DNA from: CAMFTQ01 sp051881615
GTDB lineage: Bacteria; Bacillota; Clostridia; Oscillospirales; Acutalibacteraceae
Assembly: GCA_051881615.1 (NCBI GenBank)
Contig: JBJEQF010000004.1
Location: 1 to 64,000, forward strand
DNA: 64,000 nucleotides
Direction: 5' to 3'
Part shown: piece by piece, positions 1 through 9,074 of the stretch
Position numbering within the stretch: the first letter of the stretch is position 1
Layout of the letters: each line of letters starts with the position of its first letter
Translations under genes and position numbers: made by a program
Notes under the pieces: generated by a model
Databases searched by the model: none
Told to the model about the DNA's origin: nothing
Seen by the model: the letters and a program-made list of their open reading frames with translations, nothing else

Positions 1-373
1 TTCTGCCGTAAACGAGCTGCTCAAAGATGTTTTTCATAGCAGTGTTGATAGCGTCGCAAACAAGGTCGGTGTTAAGGCACTCTAAAAGAGTTTTGCCGGG
101 GAGAATCTCGGCAGCCATAGCAGCTGAGTGAGTCATACCGGAGCAACCGATAGTTTCAACCAGAGCCTCTTCAACAATACCGTCCTTTACGTTAAGTGTG
201 AGCTTACAAGCGCCCTGCTGAGGTGCGCACCAGCCGATACCGTGTGAAAGACCGGCGATGTCCTTGATGTCGTAAGCCTTAACCCATTTGCCCTCTTCGG
301 GAATAGGTGCAGGACCGTGGTGAGGTCCCTTTGTTACAGTACACATATTTTCTACTTCGTGAGAATAAATCAT
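1..373 (-). CDS. NifU-like iron-sulfur cluster assembly scaffold protein (partial, N-terminal part)
   Basis: The gene runs off the left edge, so only about 124 N-terminal codons are present. Translation starts at the ATG complementary to 371-373, preceded by an AAAGGAG ribosome site. The peptide begins MIYSHEVENMCTV and carries the segments GWCAPQQGAC and ETIGCSGMTHS, whose cysteines fit the cluster-ligand positions of IscU/NifU-type scaffolds. This variant is common in Clostridia, where it is usually followed by a GGGtGRT-type protein; that neighbour would lie outside the window. The likely role is transient assembly of Fe-S clusters in the cytosol, useful to the adjacent Fe-S enzyme LeuC. 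A consensus promoter lies upstream at 438-466. Confidence 0.8.
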   Translation of the reverse strand, partial: MIYSHEVENMCTVTKGPHHGPAPIPEEGKWVKAYDIKDIAGLSHGIGWCAPQQGACKLTLNVKDGIVEEALVETIGCSGMTHSAAMAAEILPGKTLLECLNTDLVCDAINTAMKNIFEQLVYGR

Positions 374-437
374 AAGGTACTACTCCTTTCGCAAATTTGT
401 ATTTGTGTTGAGCAAAAAATCAAACTCATACAAGAAC

Positions 438-466
438 ATTATAAATGTTTTTTCTGCCGTTTTCAA
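438..466 (-). promoter_or_regulatory. Sigma-A type promoter for the Fe-S scaffold gene
   Basis: On the minus strand TTGAAA is followed after 17 bases by TATAAT. This sits about 65 bases before the scaffold start codon. It is the only clear signal in the 374-609 intergenic stretch. Confidence 0.6.
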
Positions 467-609
467 GCATTTTTTAAAGTATATTGTAATTTGTTTTTGA
501 TTTTTGAGTGATTTTATAAAAATATCGGTCGCCCCTCCCTTTTGCTGTAAAAAATTTTTAGTATGTGTAAAATATGTCACCTCTTAATTGTATATAGAAA
601 GCTGTGCGC

Positions 610-1275
610 TCACCCGAAGGCAAAGCCTTTGAGTGAGCGTAAATTTTTAATTATTATTGCTCTGTATTTTGTGTCTATAAGTCCCGATTTTACAAATTCG
701 CTTAGCGTTTTGCTGACGGTAACACGTGTTACTCCTACTATATTTCCGATTTCTTCGTGAGTTAATTTTACAGTGTATTCTCCGTTTACACATTCGCACG
801 ATTGGCATAGAAGCTGTGCAATACGCACATCTGCCTGCAAAAATGTCATATTGTCTATCTGTGTTGACAGCATTCTGACTGTCTTTGCCTGTAGCGACAG
901 AATTTCCATAGCAAGGTCTGGGTGGGCGGTAAAAAGACCAAGGAGCATATCTCTGCTAACAGCCGAAAGCTCCGCCTTTGTAATCGCCTTTGCCGAGGAT
1001 ACTCTGGGCAGTCCGTCAAAAAAAGCCGCCTCGCCTATAATATTGCCCTTGCCCGCAACGTTTAGCGTTATTTCGTTGCCGTCAGCCGAATTCATAAAAA
1101 TCTTTACCTGTCCCTTTTTAATGTAATAGAAGTATTCTGCGCTGTCGCCCTGAAAATATATCGGCTGATTTTTATCAAAAACACGCACCGATGAAAGCTC
1201 CTCAAAAATCTGCTGTGTTTCGGTCTTTAAATTTGTGTGAAAGCCGTATCTGTAGGAGGTTTCCGTAATAATCAC
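610..1275 (-). CDS. Crp/Fnr family transcriptional regulator
   Basis: This 221-residue protein has the two-domain plan of the Crp/Fnr family. An N-terminal cyclic-nucleotide-binding-like beta barrel spans roughly residues 25-140. A C-terminal winged helix follows, with the recognition region EEIGNIVGVTRVTVSKTLSEF near residue 170. There is no N-terminal cysteine cluster, so it is unlikely to be an Fnr-type Fe-S oxygen sensor; the effector is unknown. The start is a GTG with a poorly spaced AAGGG, so it is uncertain. It is divergent from leuC across about 110 bases and could regulate it, but no operator was identified. Confidence 0.85.
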   Translation of the reverse strand: MIITETSYRYGFHTNLKTETQQIFEELSSVRVFDKNQPIYFQGDSAEYFYYIKKGQVKIFMNSADGNEITLNVAGKGNIIGEAAFFDGLPRVSSAKAITKAELSAVSRDMLLGLFTAHPDLAMEILSLQAKTVRMLSTQIDNMTFLQADVRIAQLLCQSCECVNGEYTVKLTHEEIGNIVGVTRVTVSKTLSEFVKSGLIDTKYRAIIIKNLRSLKGFAFG

Positions 1276-1298
1276 AACCCTTCGGTGAAATTTTTATA

Positions 1299-1328
1299 AT
1301 TGTATCATACTTTACAATCTTTTTGCAA
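1299..1328 (-). promoter_or_regulatory. Candidate promoter for the Crp-family gene
   Basis: On the minus strand TTGCAA and TACAAT are separated by 18 bases. The TTGCAA hexamer is its own reverse complement, so the leuC side could share it. This is a motif match only. Confidence 0.4.
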
Positions 1329-1387
1329 GTGTTATGCAATAATACGGTTAAGAGATTATTTTTATATTATTTAAGGAGATGAGCATT

Positions 1388-2653
1388 ATGGGTATGACTA
1401 TGTCACAGAAAATTCTTGCGGCTCACGCAGGACTTGATGAGGTAAAGGCAGGTCAGCTGATTGAGGCAAGGCTTGATATGGTGCTGGGTAACGACGTTAC
1501 CTCGCCTGTAGCCATAAATGTTTTTGAGGAAAACAACGCAACCTCTGTTTTTGACAACACAAAAATTGCTATGGTAATGGACCACTTTACACCTAATAAG
1601 GATATAAAGGCGGCTACTCAGGTTAAGCAGGTTCGTGATTTTGCCGATAAATACGACATCAAAAATTATATGGATGTCGGCGAAATGGGCATTGAACACG
1701 CACTTCTGCCCGAAAAAGGCTTAGTAGGCCCCGGCAGTCTTTGCATAGGCGCAGACTCTCACACCTGTACCTACGGCGCACTCGGCGCATTTTCAACAGG
1801 TATAGGCTCAACAGATATGGCGGCAGGAATGATAAGCGGCAAGGCGTGGTTCAAGGTTCCGTCTGCTATCAAATTTGAGCTTGTAGGCAAGCCGCAGGGC
1901 TTTGTAAGCGGTAAGGACGTTATTCTGCACATCATCGGTATGATAGGCGTTGACGGCGCTTTGTATAAGTCAATGGAATTTTGCGGTGAGGGTGTTAAGT
2001 ATCTTAATATTGACGACAGACTCTGTATTGCAAATATGGCTATCGAGGCCGGTGCTAAGAACGGCATTTTCCCTGTTGACGACGTAACAAGAGAATACTG
2101 CAACGGCAGATTTCAGGGTACTGCTGTTGAATACACCGCTGATGATGACGCTGTTTATGACGAAACATACGTAATAGATTTGTCAGAGCTTCGTCCGACT
2201 GTTGCGTTCCCTCATCTGCCCGAAAACACAAGAACAGTTGACGAGATAGGCGAAAAAGAGGTTAAAATAGATCAGGTTGTAATCGGCTCGTGCACAAACG
2301 GCAGAATTTCAGATTTACGTGCCGCCGCTTCTGTCTTAAAGGGCAAAAAGCTCGCAGACGGTGTACGTTGCATTATCATTCCCGGTACTCAGAAGGTATG
2401 GCTTCAGGCTATGCACGAGGGACTTTTTGATATATTTGTAGAGGCAGGCGCAGTTGTTTCTACTCCGACCTGCGGACCTTGTCTTGGCGGTCATATGGGC
2501 ATACTTGCCGCAGGAGAAAAAGCAATCTCTACCACAAACCGCAACTTTGTCGGCAGAATGGGACACGTTGACAGCGAGGTTTACCTTGCAAGTCCTGCTG
2601 TAGCGGCGGCTTCAGCCGTAACAGGCTACATCACAAACCCCGAAAAGATTTAA
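1388..2653 (+). CDS. leuC: 3-isopropylmalate dehydratase large subunit
   Basis: LeuC with LeuD isomerises 2-isopropylmalate to 3-isopropylmalate in leucine synthesis, using a 4Fe-4S cluster. The 421-residue length fits the short LeuC/HacA-type subfamily common in Clostridia and archaea. Cluster ligands are visible in GSCTNGRISD and CGPCLGGHMG, and the aconitase motif GADSHTCTYGALG is intact. I chose the ATG at 1388 because AAGGAG at 1373-1378 lies about ten bases upstream; an ATG at 1379 directly abuts that site. It is followed by leuD after 18 bases. leuA and leuB are not in the window. Confidence 0.93.
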   Translation: MGMTMSQKILAAHAGLDEVKAGQLIEARLDMVLGNDVTSPVAINVFEENNATSVFDNTKIAMVMDHFTPNKDIKAATQVKQVRDFADKYDIKNYMDVGEMGIEHALLPEKGLVGPGSLCIGADSHTCTYGALGAFSTGIGSTDMAAGMISGKAWFKVPSAIKFELVGKPQGFVSGKDVILHIIGMIGVDGALYKSMEFCGEGVKYLNIDDRLCIANMAIEAGAKNGIFPVDDVTREYCNGRFQGTAVEYTADDDAVYDETYVIDLSELRPTVAFPHLPENTRTVDEIGEKEVKIDQVVIGSCTNGRISDLRAAASVLKGKKLADGVRCIIIPGTQKVWLQAMHEGLFDIFVEAGAVVSTPTCGPCLGGHMGILAAGEKAISTTNRNFVGRMGHVDSEVYLASPAVAAASAVTGYITNPEKI

Positions 2654-2671
2654 GAAAGTGAGGTTACTAAA

Positions 2672-3151
2672 ATGATAGCTAAAGGTACAGTACATAAATA
2701 CGGCGACAACGTAGACACAGACGTTATTATTCCTGCACGTTATTTAAACACAGCCTCTCACAAGGAGCTTGCCGCTCATTGTATGGAGGATATAGACAAG
2801 GATTTTGTAAACAACGTAAAAGAGGGCGACATTATGGTTGCCGAGAAAAACTTCGGCTGCGGTTCTTCTCGTGAACACGCACCAATCGCAATTAAGGCAA
2901 GCGGAATTTCCTGCGTAATCGCCTCAACCTTTGCACGTATTTTCTACCGCAACGCAATCAACATCGGTCTGCCGATACTTGAATGTGACGAAGCGGCAAA
3001 GGATATCAAGTCGGGCGACGTTGTATCTGTCAATTACGACACAGGCGTTATCACAAACGAAACGACCGGCAAAACGTATCAGGCAGAGCCTTTTCCGCAG
3101 TTTATTCAGAACATTATCGAAAAGGGCGGACTTATCAATTCGATTATGTAA
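2672..3151 (+). CDS. leuD: 3-isopropylmalate dehydratase small subunit
   Basis: This 159-residue protein is the swivel-domain partner of LeuC. It shows the family hallmarks DNVDTDVIIPARYL near the N-terminus and NFGCGSSREHAP in the middle, the substrate-binding loop. The short length matches the clostridial/archaeal LeuD type rather than the roughly 200-residue proteobacterial form. It is co-transcribed with leuC and followed by a hairpin terminator. Confidence 0.93.
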   Translation: MIAKGTVHKYGDNVDTDVIIPARYLNTASHKELAAHCMEDIDKDFVNNVKEGDIMVAEKNFGCGSSREHAPIAIKASGISCVIASTFARIFYRNAINIGLPILECDEAAKDIKSGDVVSVNYDTGVITNETTGKTYQAEPFPQFIQNIIEKGGLINSIM

Positions 3152-3169
3152 GCAGTTAAAACGTATCAT

Positions 3170-3202
3170 AAACCGGCAGGGCACAGGCTCTGCCGGTTTT
3201 TA
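3170..3202 (+). terminator. Rho-independent terminator after leuCD
   Basis: The arms AAACCGGCAG and CTGCCGGTTT form a perfect 10-bp stem with a 10-base loop, and the descending arm runs into T residues. Confidence 0.75.
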
Positions 3203-3270
3203 CAGGTGCGGCTTTTTTCGATATATGGCGGTGCTTTACGACTGTATCACGCAAAAATCGCTTAACCTCT

Positions 3271-3298
3271 TTACAAATTAACCTTACTGCTTTATAAT
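3271..3298 (+). promoter_or_regulatory. Candidate promoter for the short-chain dehydrogenase gene
   Basis: TTACAA and TATAAT are separated by 16 bases, about 65 bases before the start codon. Confidence 0.45.
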
Positions 3299-3363
3299 AG
3301 TGTATAGAAATTTTTGTAATAATATAAAAATATTGTAAAACTAATACACAGGAGGAAATAAAA

Positions 3364-4122
3364 ATGAATCGTTTAAAGGACAAGGTTGCAATAGTTACAG
3401 GCGGTAACTCTGGCGTAGGTGCTGCTACAGCAAAGCTTTTTGCCGCAGAGGGCGCAAAGGTTGTAATTACTGCAAGACGTAAAGAGGCTCTTGAAAAGGT
3501 TGCCGAGGAAATCACATCAGCAGGCGGAGAGGTTCTGGCAATTTCTACAGATATTTCAAAGCTCGAGGATCCCGAAAGACTTATGCAGGCAGTTATGGAC
3601 AAGTACGGCAAAATCGACGTGCTTGTAAATAACGCAGGTATTTTAGAGGAGGGCTTAAAGCCTATCGACCGCTTTACCGATGAGGATTTGGACAGAATTG
3701 TTGACACAAACCAAAAGGGTACAATGCGCTGTATGCGTGAGGCGGCAAAGAGAATGAAAGAGGGCGCTTCTATCATTAACGTTGCGTCAGTTGCAGGCGT
3801 TGTAGGCTGCGGCGGTGCGGCTTACGTTTCGTCAAAGGCGGCTATTGTCGGCATTACACGTCATACGGCTCTTCGTTTTCAGAAGGATAAAATCCGCTGT
3901 AACGCAGTATGCCCCGGCACAATAGTTACTCCTATGGTGGCAAGTATGAATCCTGCCGCACTTGACCCCGATATGTTCGGCGCAATGATGACTCACAGTG
4001 ACGTAAAGGCTCAGCCCTGTATGCCTGAGGACGTTGTAAATATTCTTTTGTTCCTTGCAAGCGACGAATCAAGGGCAATAACAGGTCAAATTCTTGTAAC
4101 AGATTTCGGAAGCAACCTGTAA
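3364..4122 (+). CDS. Short-chain dehydrogenase/reductase (SDR family oxidoreductase)
   Basis: This is a classical 252-residue SDR with a Rossmann fold for NAD(P)H. The cofactor motif TGGNSGVG is at residues 12-19, NNAG at 89-92, and the catalytic triad is Ser142, Tyr154 and Lys158 (YVSSK). The substrate cannot be read from the sequence. Relatives include 3-oxoacyl-ACP reductases and glucose or steroid dehydrogenases. It has a good AGGAGG site and appears monocistronic, lying between leuCD and the rimP operon. Confidence 0.88.
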   Translation: MNRLKDKVAIVTGGNSGVGAATAKLFAAEGAKVVITARRKEALEKVAEEITSAGGEVLAISTDISKLEDPERLMQAVMDKYGKIDVLVNNAGILEEGLKPIDRFTDEDLDRIVDTNQKGTMRCMREAAKRMKEGASIINVASVAGVVGCGGAAYVSSKAAIVGITRHTALRFQKDKIRCNAVCPGTIVTPMVASMNPAALDPDMFGAMMTHSDVKAQPCMPEDVVNILLFLASDESRAITGQILVTDFGSNL

Positions 4123-4166
4123 ATACGTAAAAAATACACAAAATACAGAAAAAATCCGAATTTTAC

Positions 4167-4195
4167 TTGCATTTATAAAAATGCGGTGGTATAAT
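4167..4195 (+). promoter_or_regulatory. Promoter of the rimP-nusA-infB operon
   Basis: TTGCAT and TATAAT are separated by exactly 17 bases, about 90 bases before rimP. The leader has a possible hairpin with arms AAAGGAG (4220-4226) and CTCCTTT (4243-4249), without a T-run. A leader structure in this operon could allow NusA-dependent autoregulation, but that is inference. Confidence 0.7.
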
Positions 4196-4282
4196 AATTA
4201 AAGTTAAATAAGCTATGGTAAAGGAGTGGGTTGAAAAGCCTGCTCCTTTGTTTATAAAAGAGAGCATTGAAAGGATGAGCAT

Positions 4283-4762
4283 ATGGCAAAGAAAAAAGGC
4301 GGAAATACGGTAAATGCCGTTTGGCAGCTTGCCGAGCCGATTGTAAATGAGCTTGGCTTACAGCTTTGGGACGTGCGTTTTGTCAAAGAGGGTACAGATT
4401 GGTTTTTGCGTATTTTCATTGACAAAGAGGGCGGCGTAGGCATTGACGACTGCGAAAAGGTTTCAAGAGCTGTTGATAAGCCGCTTGACGAGCTTAACCC
4501 CATTGACTCGGCGTACTGCCTGGAGGTATGCTCGCCGGGCATTGAACGTGAGCTTATTCGTGACGAGCATTTTGAAGCGTTTATCGGCGCAGACATAAAG
4601 GTGAAAATGATAAGACCGCTTGACGGCATAGGCAAGGAATTCGGCGGTGTGCTTGACGGCTACGAAAACGGCGAGGTTTTCATAACAGACCACAGCGGAG
4701 AAAATCACGTAACAATCAACAAAAAAGACGCAGCTTGGATAAAGCTTGATGATTTTGACTGA
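4283..4762 (+). CDS. rimP: Ribosome maturation factor RimP
   Basis: RimP assists maturation of the 30S ribosomal subunit. The 159-residue protein contains the family signature CLEVCSPGIERELI in the middle and an acidic N-terminal KH-like half. Its place directly before nusA is the conserved bacterial arrangement and supports the call. The ATG is preceded by AAAGGATG. This is the first gene of the operon running to truB. Confidence 0.92.
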   Translation: MAKKKGGNTVNAVWQLAEPIVNELGLQLWDVRFVKEGTDWFLRIFIDKEGGVGIDDCEKVSRAVDKPLDELNPIDSAYCLEVCSPGIERELIRDEHFEAFIGADIKVKMIRPLDGIGKEFGGVLDGYENGEVFITDHSGENHVTINKKDAAWIKLDDFD

Positions 4763-4795
4763 TAATGATATATATCGAAAGGAATGATTGGAAAA

Positions 4796-5917
4796 ATGAA
4801 TAATAAGGAATTGTTTTTAGCACTCAAGGCTTTTGAGGTGGAAAAGGGTATCTCGACAGATTATATGATCGAGCAGATCAGCAAGGCTATCGTTATTGCC
4901 TGCAAGAACACATACGGCGGCAACGAAAATGTAAGGATTTTAATGGATCCCGAAAAGAATACCTTTGATGTAAAGCTTGTCAAAACCGTTGTTGAAAATG
5001 TAGAAAATCCTAACTTTGAAATCTCTCTTGAGGATGCTAAGCAGAAGAAAAAAAGAGCAGAAATCGGCTCTGAAATCGAAATCTCGCTTGACCCGAAGCA
5101 GTTCGGCAGAATTGCCGTTCAGACAGCAAGAAGCGTAATCCGTCAGGGTATTCGTGACGGAGAAAAGGGTCAGGTTATTCAGGAGTTCAAGAGCAAGATT
5201 CAGGAGGTTGTTACAGCCGTTGTCGAAAAATTCGACATTGTTTCAGGCTCTGCCGTAATCAGAGTAGGCAAATCTGACGTAGTTCTGCCGAAAAGCGAGA
5301 TGATAGGCCTAAAGAACCTTAAAGAGGGCGACCACATCAAGATTTATGTTGCAGGAATTAAAGAAACAGAAAAAGGCCCTCGTGCTACAATTTCAAGATC
5401 ACACCCTGACTTTGTAAAGCGTCTGTTTGAAGCAGAGGTTCCCGAAATATATGACGGTATTGTAGAAATCAAGTCTGTATCACGTGACGCAGGCGAGCGT
5501 TCAAAGATGGCTGTTTACAGCAAGGACGAAAGCATTGACGCAGTAGGTGCGTGCATAGGCGCAAGGGGTGCCAGAGTAAACGCAGTAGTTGAGGAATTAG
5601 GCGGAGAGAAAATCGACATTGTAGAGTACAGCGATGATCCCGTTAAGTATATAGCGGCGGCTCTTTCACCTGCAAATGTAATAAGCGTTGCGCTTGATCC
5701 AAACGGAGAAAAAACCTGCAAGGTAACAGTACCCGACAGCCAGCTTTCTCTTGCAATCGGCAATCAGGGACAAAACGTAAGACTTGCCGTAAGACTGACA
5801 GGCTGGAAGATTGACATTCGCCCTGAAAGCGGTTTCTTCGGCGAGGACGAGGACGAAGAGGATACACTCGATTTTGCCGAGGAAAATGAAGAAGCAGTAG
5901 AGCTTGACGAGGAGTAA
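4796..5917 (+). CDS. nusA: Transcription termination/antitermination factor NusA
   Basis: NusA binds RNA polymerase and nascent RNA to modulate pausing and termination. The 373-residue protein has the N-terminal polymerase-binding domain, an S1 domain around residues 130-200, and two KH domains; GACIGARGARVNAVVEELGG is the KH1 loop. It ends with an acidic tail. It lacks the extra C-terminal acidic repeats of E. coli NusA, as is normal in Firmicutes. I prefer the ATG at 4796 (MNNKELFLAL) over 4784 because GAAAGGA abuts the earlier ATG. Confidence 0.94.
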   Translation: MNNKELFLALKAFEVEKGISTDYMIEQISKAIVIACKNTYGGNENVRILMDPEKNTFDVKLVKTVVENVENPNFEISLEDAKQKKKRAEIGSEIEISLDPKQFGRIAVQTARSVIRQGIRDGEKGQVIQEFKSKIQEVVTAVVEKFDIVSGSAVIRVGKSDVVLPKSEMIGLKNLKEGDHIKIYVAGIKETEKGPRATISRSHPDFVKRLFEAEVPEIYDGIVEIKSVSRDAGERSKMAVYSKDESIDAVGACIGARGARVNAVVEELGGEKIDIVEYSDDPVKYIAAALSPANVISVALDPNGEKTCKVTVPDSQLSLAIGNQGQNVRLAVRLTGWKIDIRPESGFFGEDEDEEDTLDFAEENEEAVELDEE

Positions 5918-5960
5918 TATAAAACACGGTCAATACATTTGCGCTAAGGAGGAAAAACGT

Positions 5961-6263
5961 ATGCACCAAAGAAAAATTCCGATGAGAAAATGCACAGGCT
6001 GTAACGAAATGAAGCCAAAGCAGGAGCTTGTGCGTGTTGTGAAGTCGCCTGACATTAAAGATGAAAACGGTAATGTAATTGAAAAAGGTACTGTTTCGCT
6101 TGATTTGACGGGCAAAAAATCGGGCAGGGGCGCATACGTGTGCAGAAGCCTTCTTTGCCTGCAAAAGGCAAGAAAGGCAAGGCGGTTTGAAAGAGCCTTT
6201 TCTATGCAAATTCCCTCTGAGGTTTACGATAAAATGGAGGAGGAAATTTCTCTGAATGAATGA
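5961..6263 (+). CDS. ylxR: YlxR family RNA-binding protein
   Basis: This 100-residue basic protein is the YlxR (DUF448) family member encoded between nusA and infB in most Firmicutes. The family signature is visible as MRKCTGCNEMKP near the N-terminus, followed by GRGAYVC. The ATG at 5961 follows TAAGGAGG at good spacing. An upstream in-frame extension into nusA is possible but has no ribosome site. The family is thought to bind RNA; a detailed role is not established from this sequence. Confidence 0.88.
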   Translation: MHQRKIPMRKCTGCNEMKPKQELVRVVKSPDIKDENGNVIEKGTVSLDLTGKKSGRGAYVCRSLLCLQKARKARRFERAFSMQIPSEVYDKMEEEISLNE

Positions 6264-6588
6264 TAAAGTATTATCGCTGATGGGACTTTGCAGACGTGCC
6301 GGCAAAATCGCTATGGGCAACGACGTTGTAATTGAGTCTGTATTATCAAAAAAGTCAAAGCTTGTAATATGCGCCTGCGACCTTTCACAAAGAACGGCAA
6401 GGGGCATACTTATGGCTTCTCACGAAAACAACGTTAAGGTTCTGACAATAAACAGAACAAAGGAGCAAATGGGTGACGCCTTGGGAAAATATTGCGCGGT
6501 CTGTTCAATAGAGGACAGCGGCTTTGCTAAAAAGCTTACAGAGCTTATCACAGCAGAACAAAGACAGGAGGAATCGGCTAATGATTAA
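6256..6588 (+). CDS. L7Ae-type ribosomal protein (YlxQ-like)
   Basis: This 110-residue protein of the L7Ae/L30e/S12e/Gadd45 superfamily overlaps the end of ylxR by 8 bases and the start of infB. The segments LSLMGLCRRAGKIAMGND and KLVICACDLS match the kink-turn RNA-binding fold. The order nusA-ylxR-ylxQ-infB is conserved in low-GC Gram-positives. Confidence 0.88.
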   Translation: MNDKVLSLMGLCRRAGKIAMGNDVVIESVLSKKSKLVICACDLSQRTARGILMASHENNVKVLTINRTKEQMGDALGKYCAVCSIEDSGFAKKLTELITAEQRQEESAND

Positions 6589-8998
6589 ATATAAAATACA
6601 CGAGGTTTCAAAGGATCTTGGCGTTTCGAGCAAAGAGGTTATCGAGGTAATTAAAAAGTACTGCGGTAAGGCTAAGAAATCAATGACAGCACTTGAAGAA
6701 GACGAGCTGAATGTTGTTTTTGACTATTTCACACAGAAAAATAATATGGAAAGCCTTGAACCTTACTTTGCGGTAAGAAACAACGCTATAGAAAATCAGC
6801 AGACAGCACAGGCAGAAAAAACAGAAGAACCAAAACAGCCTGAAACAGAAAAAGAAGAAAAGTCTGCACTTACAGAGGATAAAAATAAAAAAACAGAAAA
6901 AGCTAAAAACGAAAAGCCTGCAAAAGAAAGCAAGACTGATAAAAAAGAAAACAGGCAGGGCAAAAAACAGCCTGAGCCAAAGGTGGAGATTACACAGGAA
7001 CAGCCGCAGGAGGAAATCAGAAGCAAGCGCGGCAGAGGAAGAGTTGTAGATACAAGCGCCGTTGTAGTAGATGTAGAAAGATACAACGAAAAGTACGACA
7101 ATATGGCTTCTGAAAAGATGCGTACGGAAAATACCGTTCAGAAGCAGAAGATTAAACAGCGTTCACAGCAAAAGGGCAAGCTTAAAAAGGGAAAAAAGGA
7201 AACAGAGGCAGAGCGCTTAAAGAGAATTGCGCTTGAAAGAAAGAGCAAGCCTATAACGGTTTCTATCCCCGATGAAATTGTTGTTTCTGAGCTTGCGTCA
7301 CGCTTAAAGGCGACAGTTGCCGAGGTTGTAAAGAAAGCCTTTATGATGGGTACAATGGTAACTGCAAACGATACCGTTGACTTTGACACAGCCTCGCTTA
7401 TCGCTATGGAATTTCACGCTAAGGTTGAAAAAGAGGTAGTAGTTACTATTGAGGAGCGTATCATTGACGATAGCGAGGACGATGATACAAATCTGACGGA
7501 ACGTGCGCCTGTAGTAGTAGTTATGGGTCACGTTGACCACGGTAAAACTTCTCTGCTTGACGCTATCCGTCACGCAAATGTTACAGCGTCCGAGGCAGGC
7601 GGTATCACACAGCATATCGGTGCTTACAGAGTGCAGATAAACGGCAGGGATATCACCTTCCTTGACACACCGGGACACGAGGCTTTCACAACTATGCGAG
7701 CAAGAGGTGCGCAGGTAACAGATATTGCTATTCTTGTTGTTGCGGCTGACGACGGTATTATGCCGCAGACAGTTGAAGCTATAAACCACGCAAAGGCGGC
7801 AGGCGTATCTGTAATCGTTGCTATCAATAAAATGGATAAAATGGGCGCAAACCCCGATCAGGTAAAGCAGCAGCTTACAGAGTATGAGCTTATACCGGAA
7901 GAATGGGGCGGAGATACACCGTGTATTCCTGTTTCTGCAAAGACAAAAGACGGTATCGAGGATCTACTCGAAATGGTAATTCTTGTTGCAGATATGAAGG
8001 AGCTTAAAGCAAACCCCGACAGAAACGCAAAGGGTACGGTTATCGAGGCGCGTCTTGACAAGGGCAGAGGTCCTATTGCTACTATCCTTGTTCAGAACGG
8101 TACTTTAAAGACAGGCGATATTATAGTGGCAGGCACTGCTGTCGGCAGAGTTCGTGCTATGACAAACGACAGGGGCGAGAGAGTAAAGAGCGCAGGCCCG
8201 TCTGTTCCTGTTGAAATCACAGGTCTTGACAGCGTTCCGTCAGGCGGTGACGTTTTCAACGCTGTATCTGACGAGCGACTTGCACGTGAGCTTGTAGAGC
8301 AGAGAAAGAATGCACAGAAGGAAGAAATATTTAATTCTCAGACAAAGGTAACGCTTGATAACCTCTTTGACCAGATGAAGTTAGGCGAGGTTAAGGAGCT
8401 AAAGATTATCGTTAAGGCTGATGTTCAGGGTTCTGTTGAGGCTGTTAAGCAGTCGCTTGTAAAACTCTCTAATGATGAGGTAAGAGTAAATATTATCCAT
8501 GGCGCAGTAGGTGCTATCAGCGAATCTGACGTTATGCTTGCAAACGCATCAAACGCAATTATTGTAGGCTTTAATGTTCGTCCTGACGCCGTTGCACAGG
8601 TAAACGCAGAGCGTGACGGTGTAGATATGCGCCTTTACAGAGTTATCTATGACTGTATTGAAGAAATCGAAGCCGCTATGAAGGGTATGCTTGCACCGAA
8701 AACACGTGAGGTTATGCTCGGTACTGCCGAATGTCGTAACGTTATCAAAATCAAGAATGTCGGCTTTATCGCAGGCTCTTACGTTAAGTCAGGCAAAATC
8801 CAGAGAAACGCAAGCGTTCGTGTTGTGCGTGACGGCATTATTATTGCAGACGATACGATTGCATCGCTTCAAAGATTTAAGGATTCCGTAAAAGAGGTTG
8901 CAGAGGGCTACGAGTGCGGTATAGGACTTGAACGCTTTAACGACCTTAAAGAGGGCGATATTTTTGAGGTTTATGTAATCGAGGAATACAGAGATTAA
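6581..8998 (+). CDS. infB: Translation initiation factor IF-2
   Basis: IF-2 is the GTPase that loads initiator tRNA on the ribosome. The 805-residue protein has an N-terminal IF2-N domain (KYKIHEVSKDLGVSSKEVIE), a long Lys/Glu-rich linker (about residues 60-230), and a GTPase domain with GHVDHGKTSLLD (G1), DTPGHEAFT (G3) and NKMD (G4), then domains II-IV. The ATG at 6581 follows ACAGGAGG and overlaps the L7Ae gene. A hairpin at 9010-9043 follows the stop codon. Confidence 0.95.
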   Translation: MIKYKIHEVSKDLGVSSKEVIEVIKKYCGKAKKSMTALEEDELNVVFDYFTQKNNMESLEPYFAVRNNAIENQQTAQAEKTEEPKQPETEKEEKSALTEDKNKKTEKAKNEKPAKESKTDKKENRQGKKQPEPKVEITQEQPQEEIRSKRGRGRVVDTSAVVVDVERYNEKYDNMASEKMRTENTVQKQKIKQRSQQKGKLKKGKKETEAERLKRIALERKSKPITVSIPDEIVVSELASRLKATVAEVVKKAFMMGTMVTANDTVDFDTASLIAMEFHAKVEKEVVVTIEERIIDDSEDDDTNLTERAPVVVVMGHVDHGKTSLLDAIRHANVTASEAGGITQHIGAYRVQINGRDITFLDTPGHEAFTTMRARGAQVTDIAILVVAADDGIMPQTVEAINHAKAAGVSVIVAINKMDKMGANPDQVKQQLTEYELIPEEWGGDTPCIPVSAKTKDGIEDLLEMVILVADMKELKANPDRNAKGTVIEARLDKGRGPIATILVQNGTLKTGDIIVAGTAVGRVRAMTNDRGERVKSAGPSVPVEITGLDSVPSGGDVFNAVSDERLARELVEQRKNAQKEEIFNSQTKVTLDNLFDQMKLGEVKELKIIVKADVQGSVEAVKQSLVKLSNDEVRVNIIHGAVGAISESDVMLANASNAIIVGFNVRPDAVAQVNAERDGVDMRLYRVIYDCIEEIEAAMKGMLAPKTREVMLGTAECRNVIKIKNVGFIAGSYVKSGKIQRNASVRVVRDGIIIADDTIASLQRFKDSVKEVAEGYECGIGLERFNDLKEGDIFEVYVIEEYRD

Positions 8999-9009
8999 GT
9001 TAATTTTTA

Positions 9010-9043
9010 AGGCAATCCGTATATTTATGCGGTATTGCCTTAG
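9010..9043 (+). terminator. Hairpin between infB and rbfA
   Basis: AAGGCAAT-CCG pairs with CGG-T-ATTGCCTT around a short loop, followed by a weak T-rich stretch. It may partly attenuate transcription into rbfA or be a processing or stability element. Confidence 0.45.
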
Positions 9044-9074
9044 CTTTTAGTCTTGAAAGGAGGAATACTTTTAT

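Noticed and set aside
5904..5960. An N-terminal extension of YlxR overlapping nusA.
   Set aside because: The ATG at 5961 has a strong AAGGAGG and gives the usual family length.
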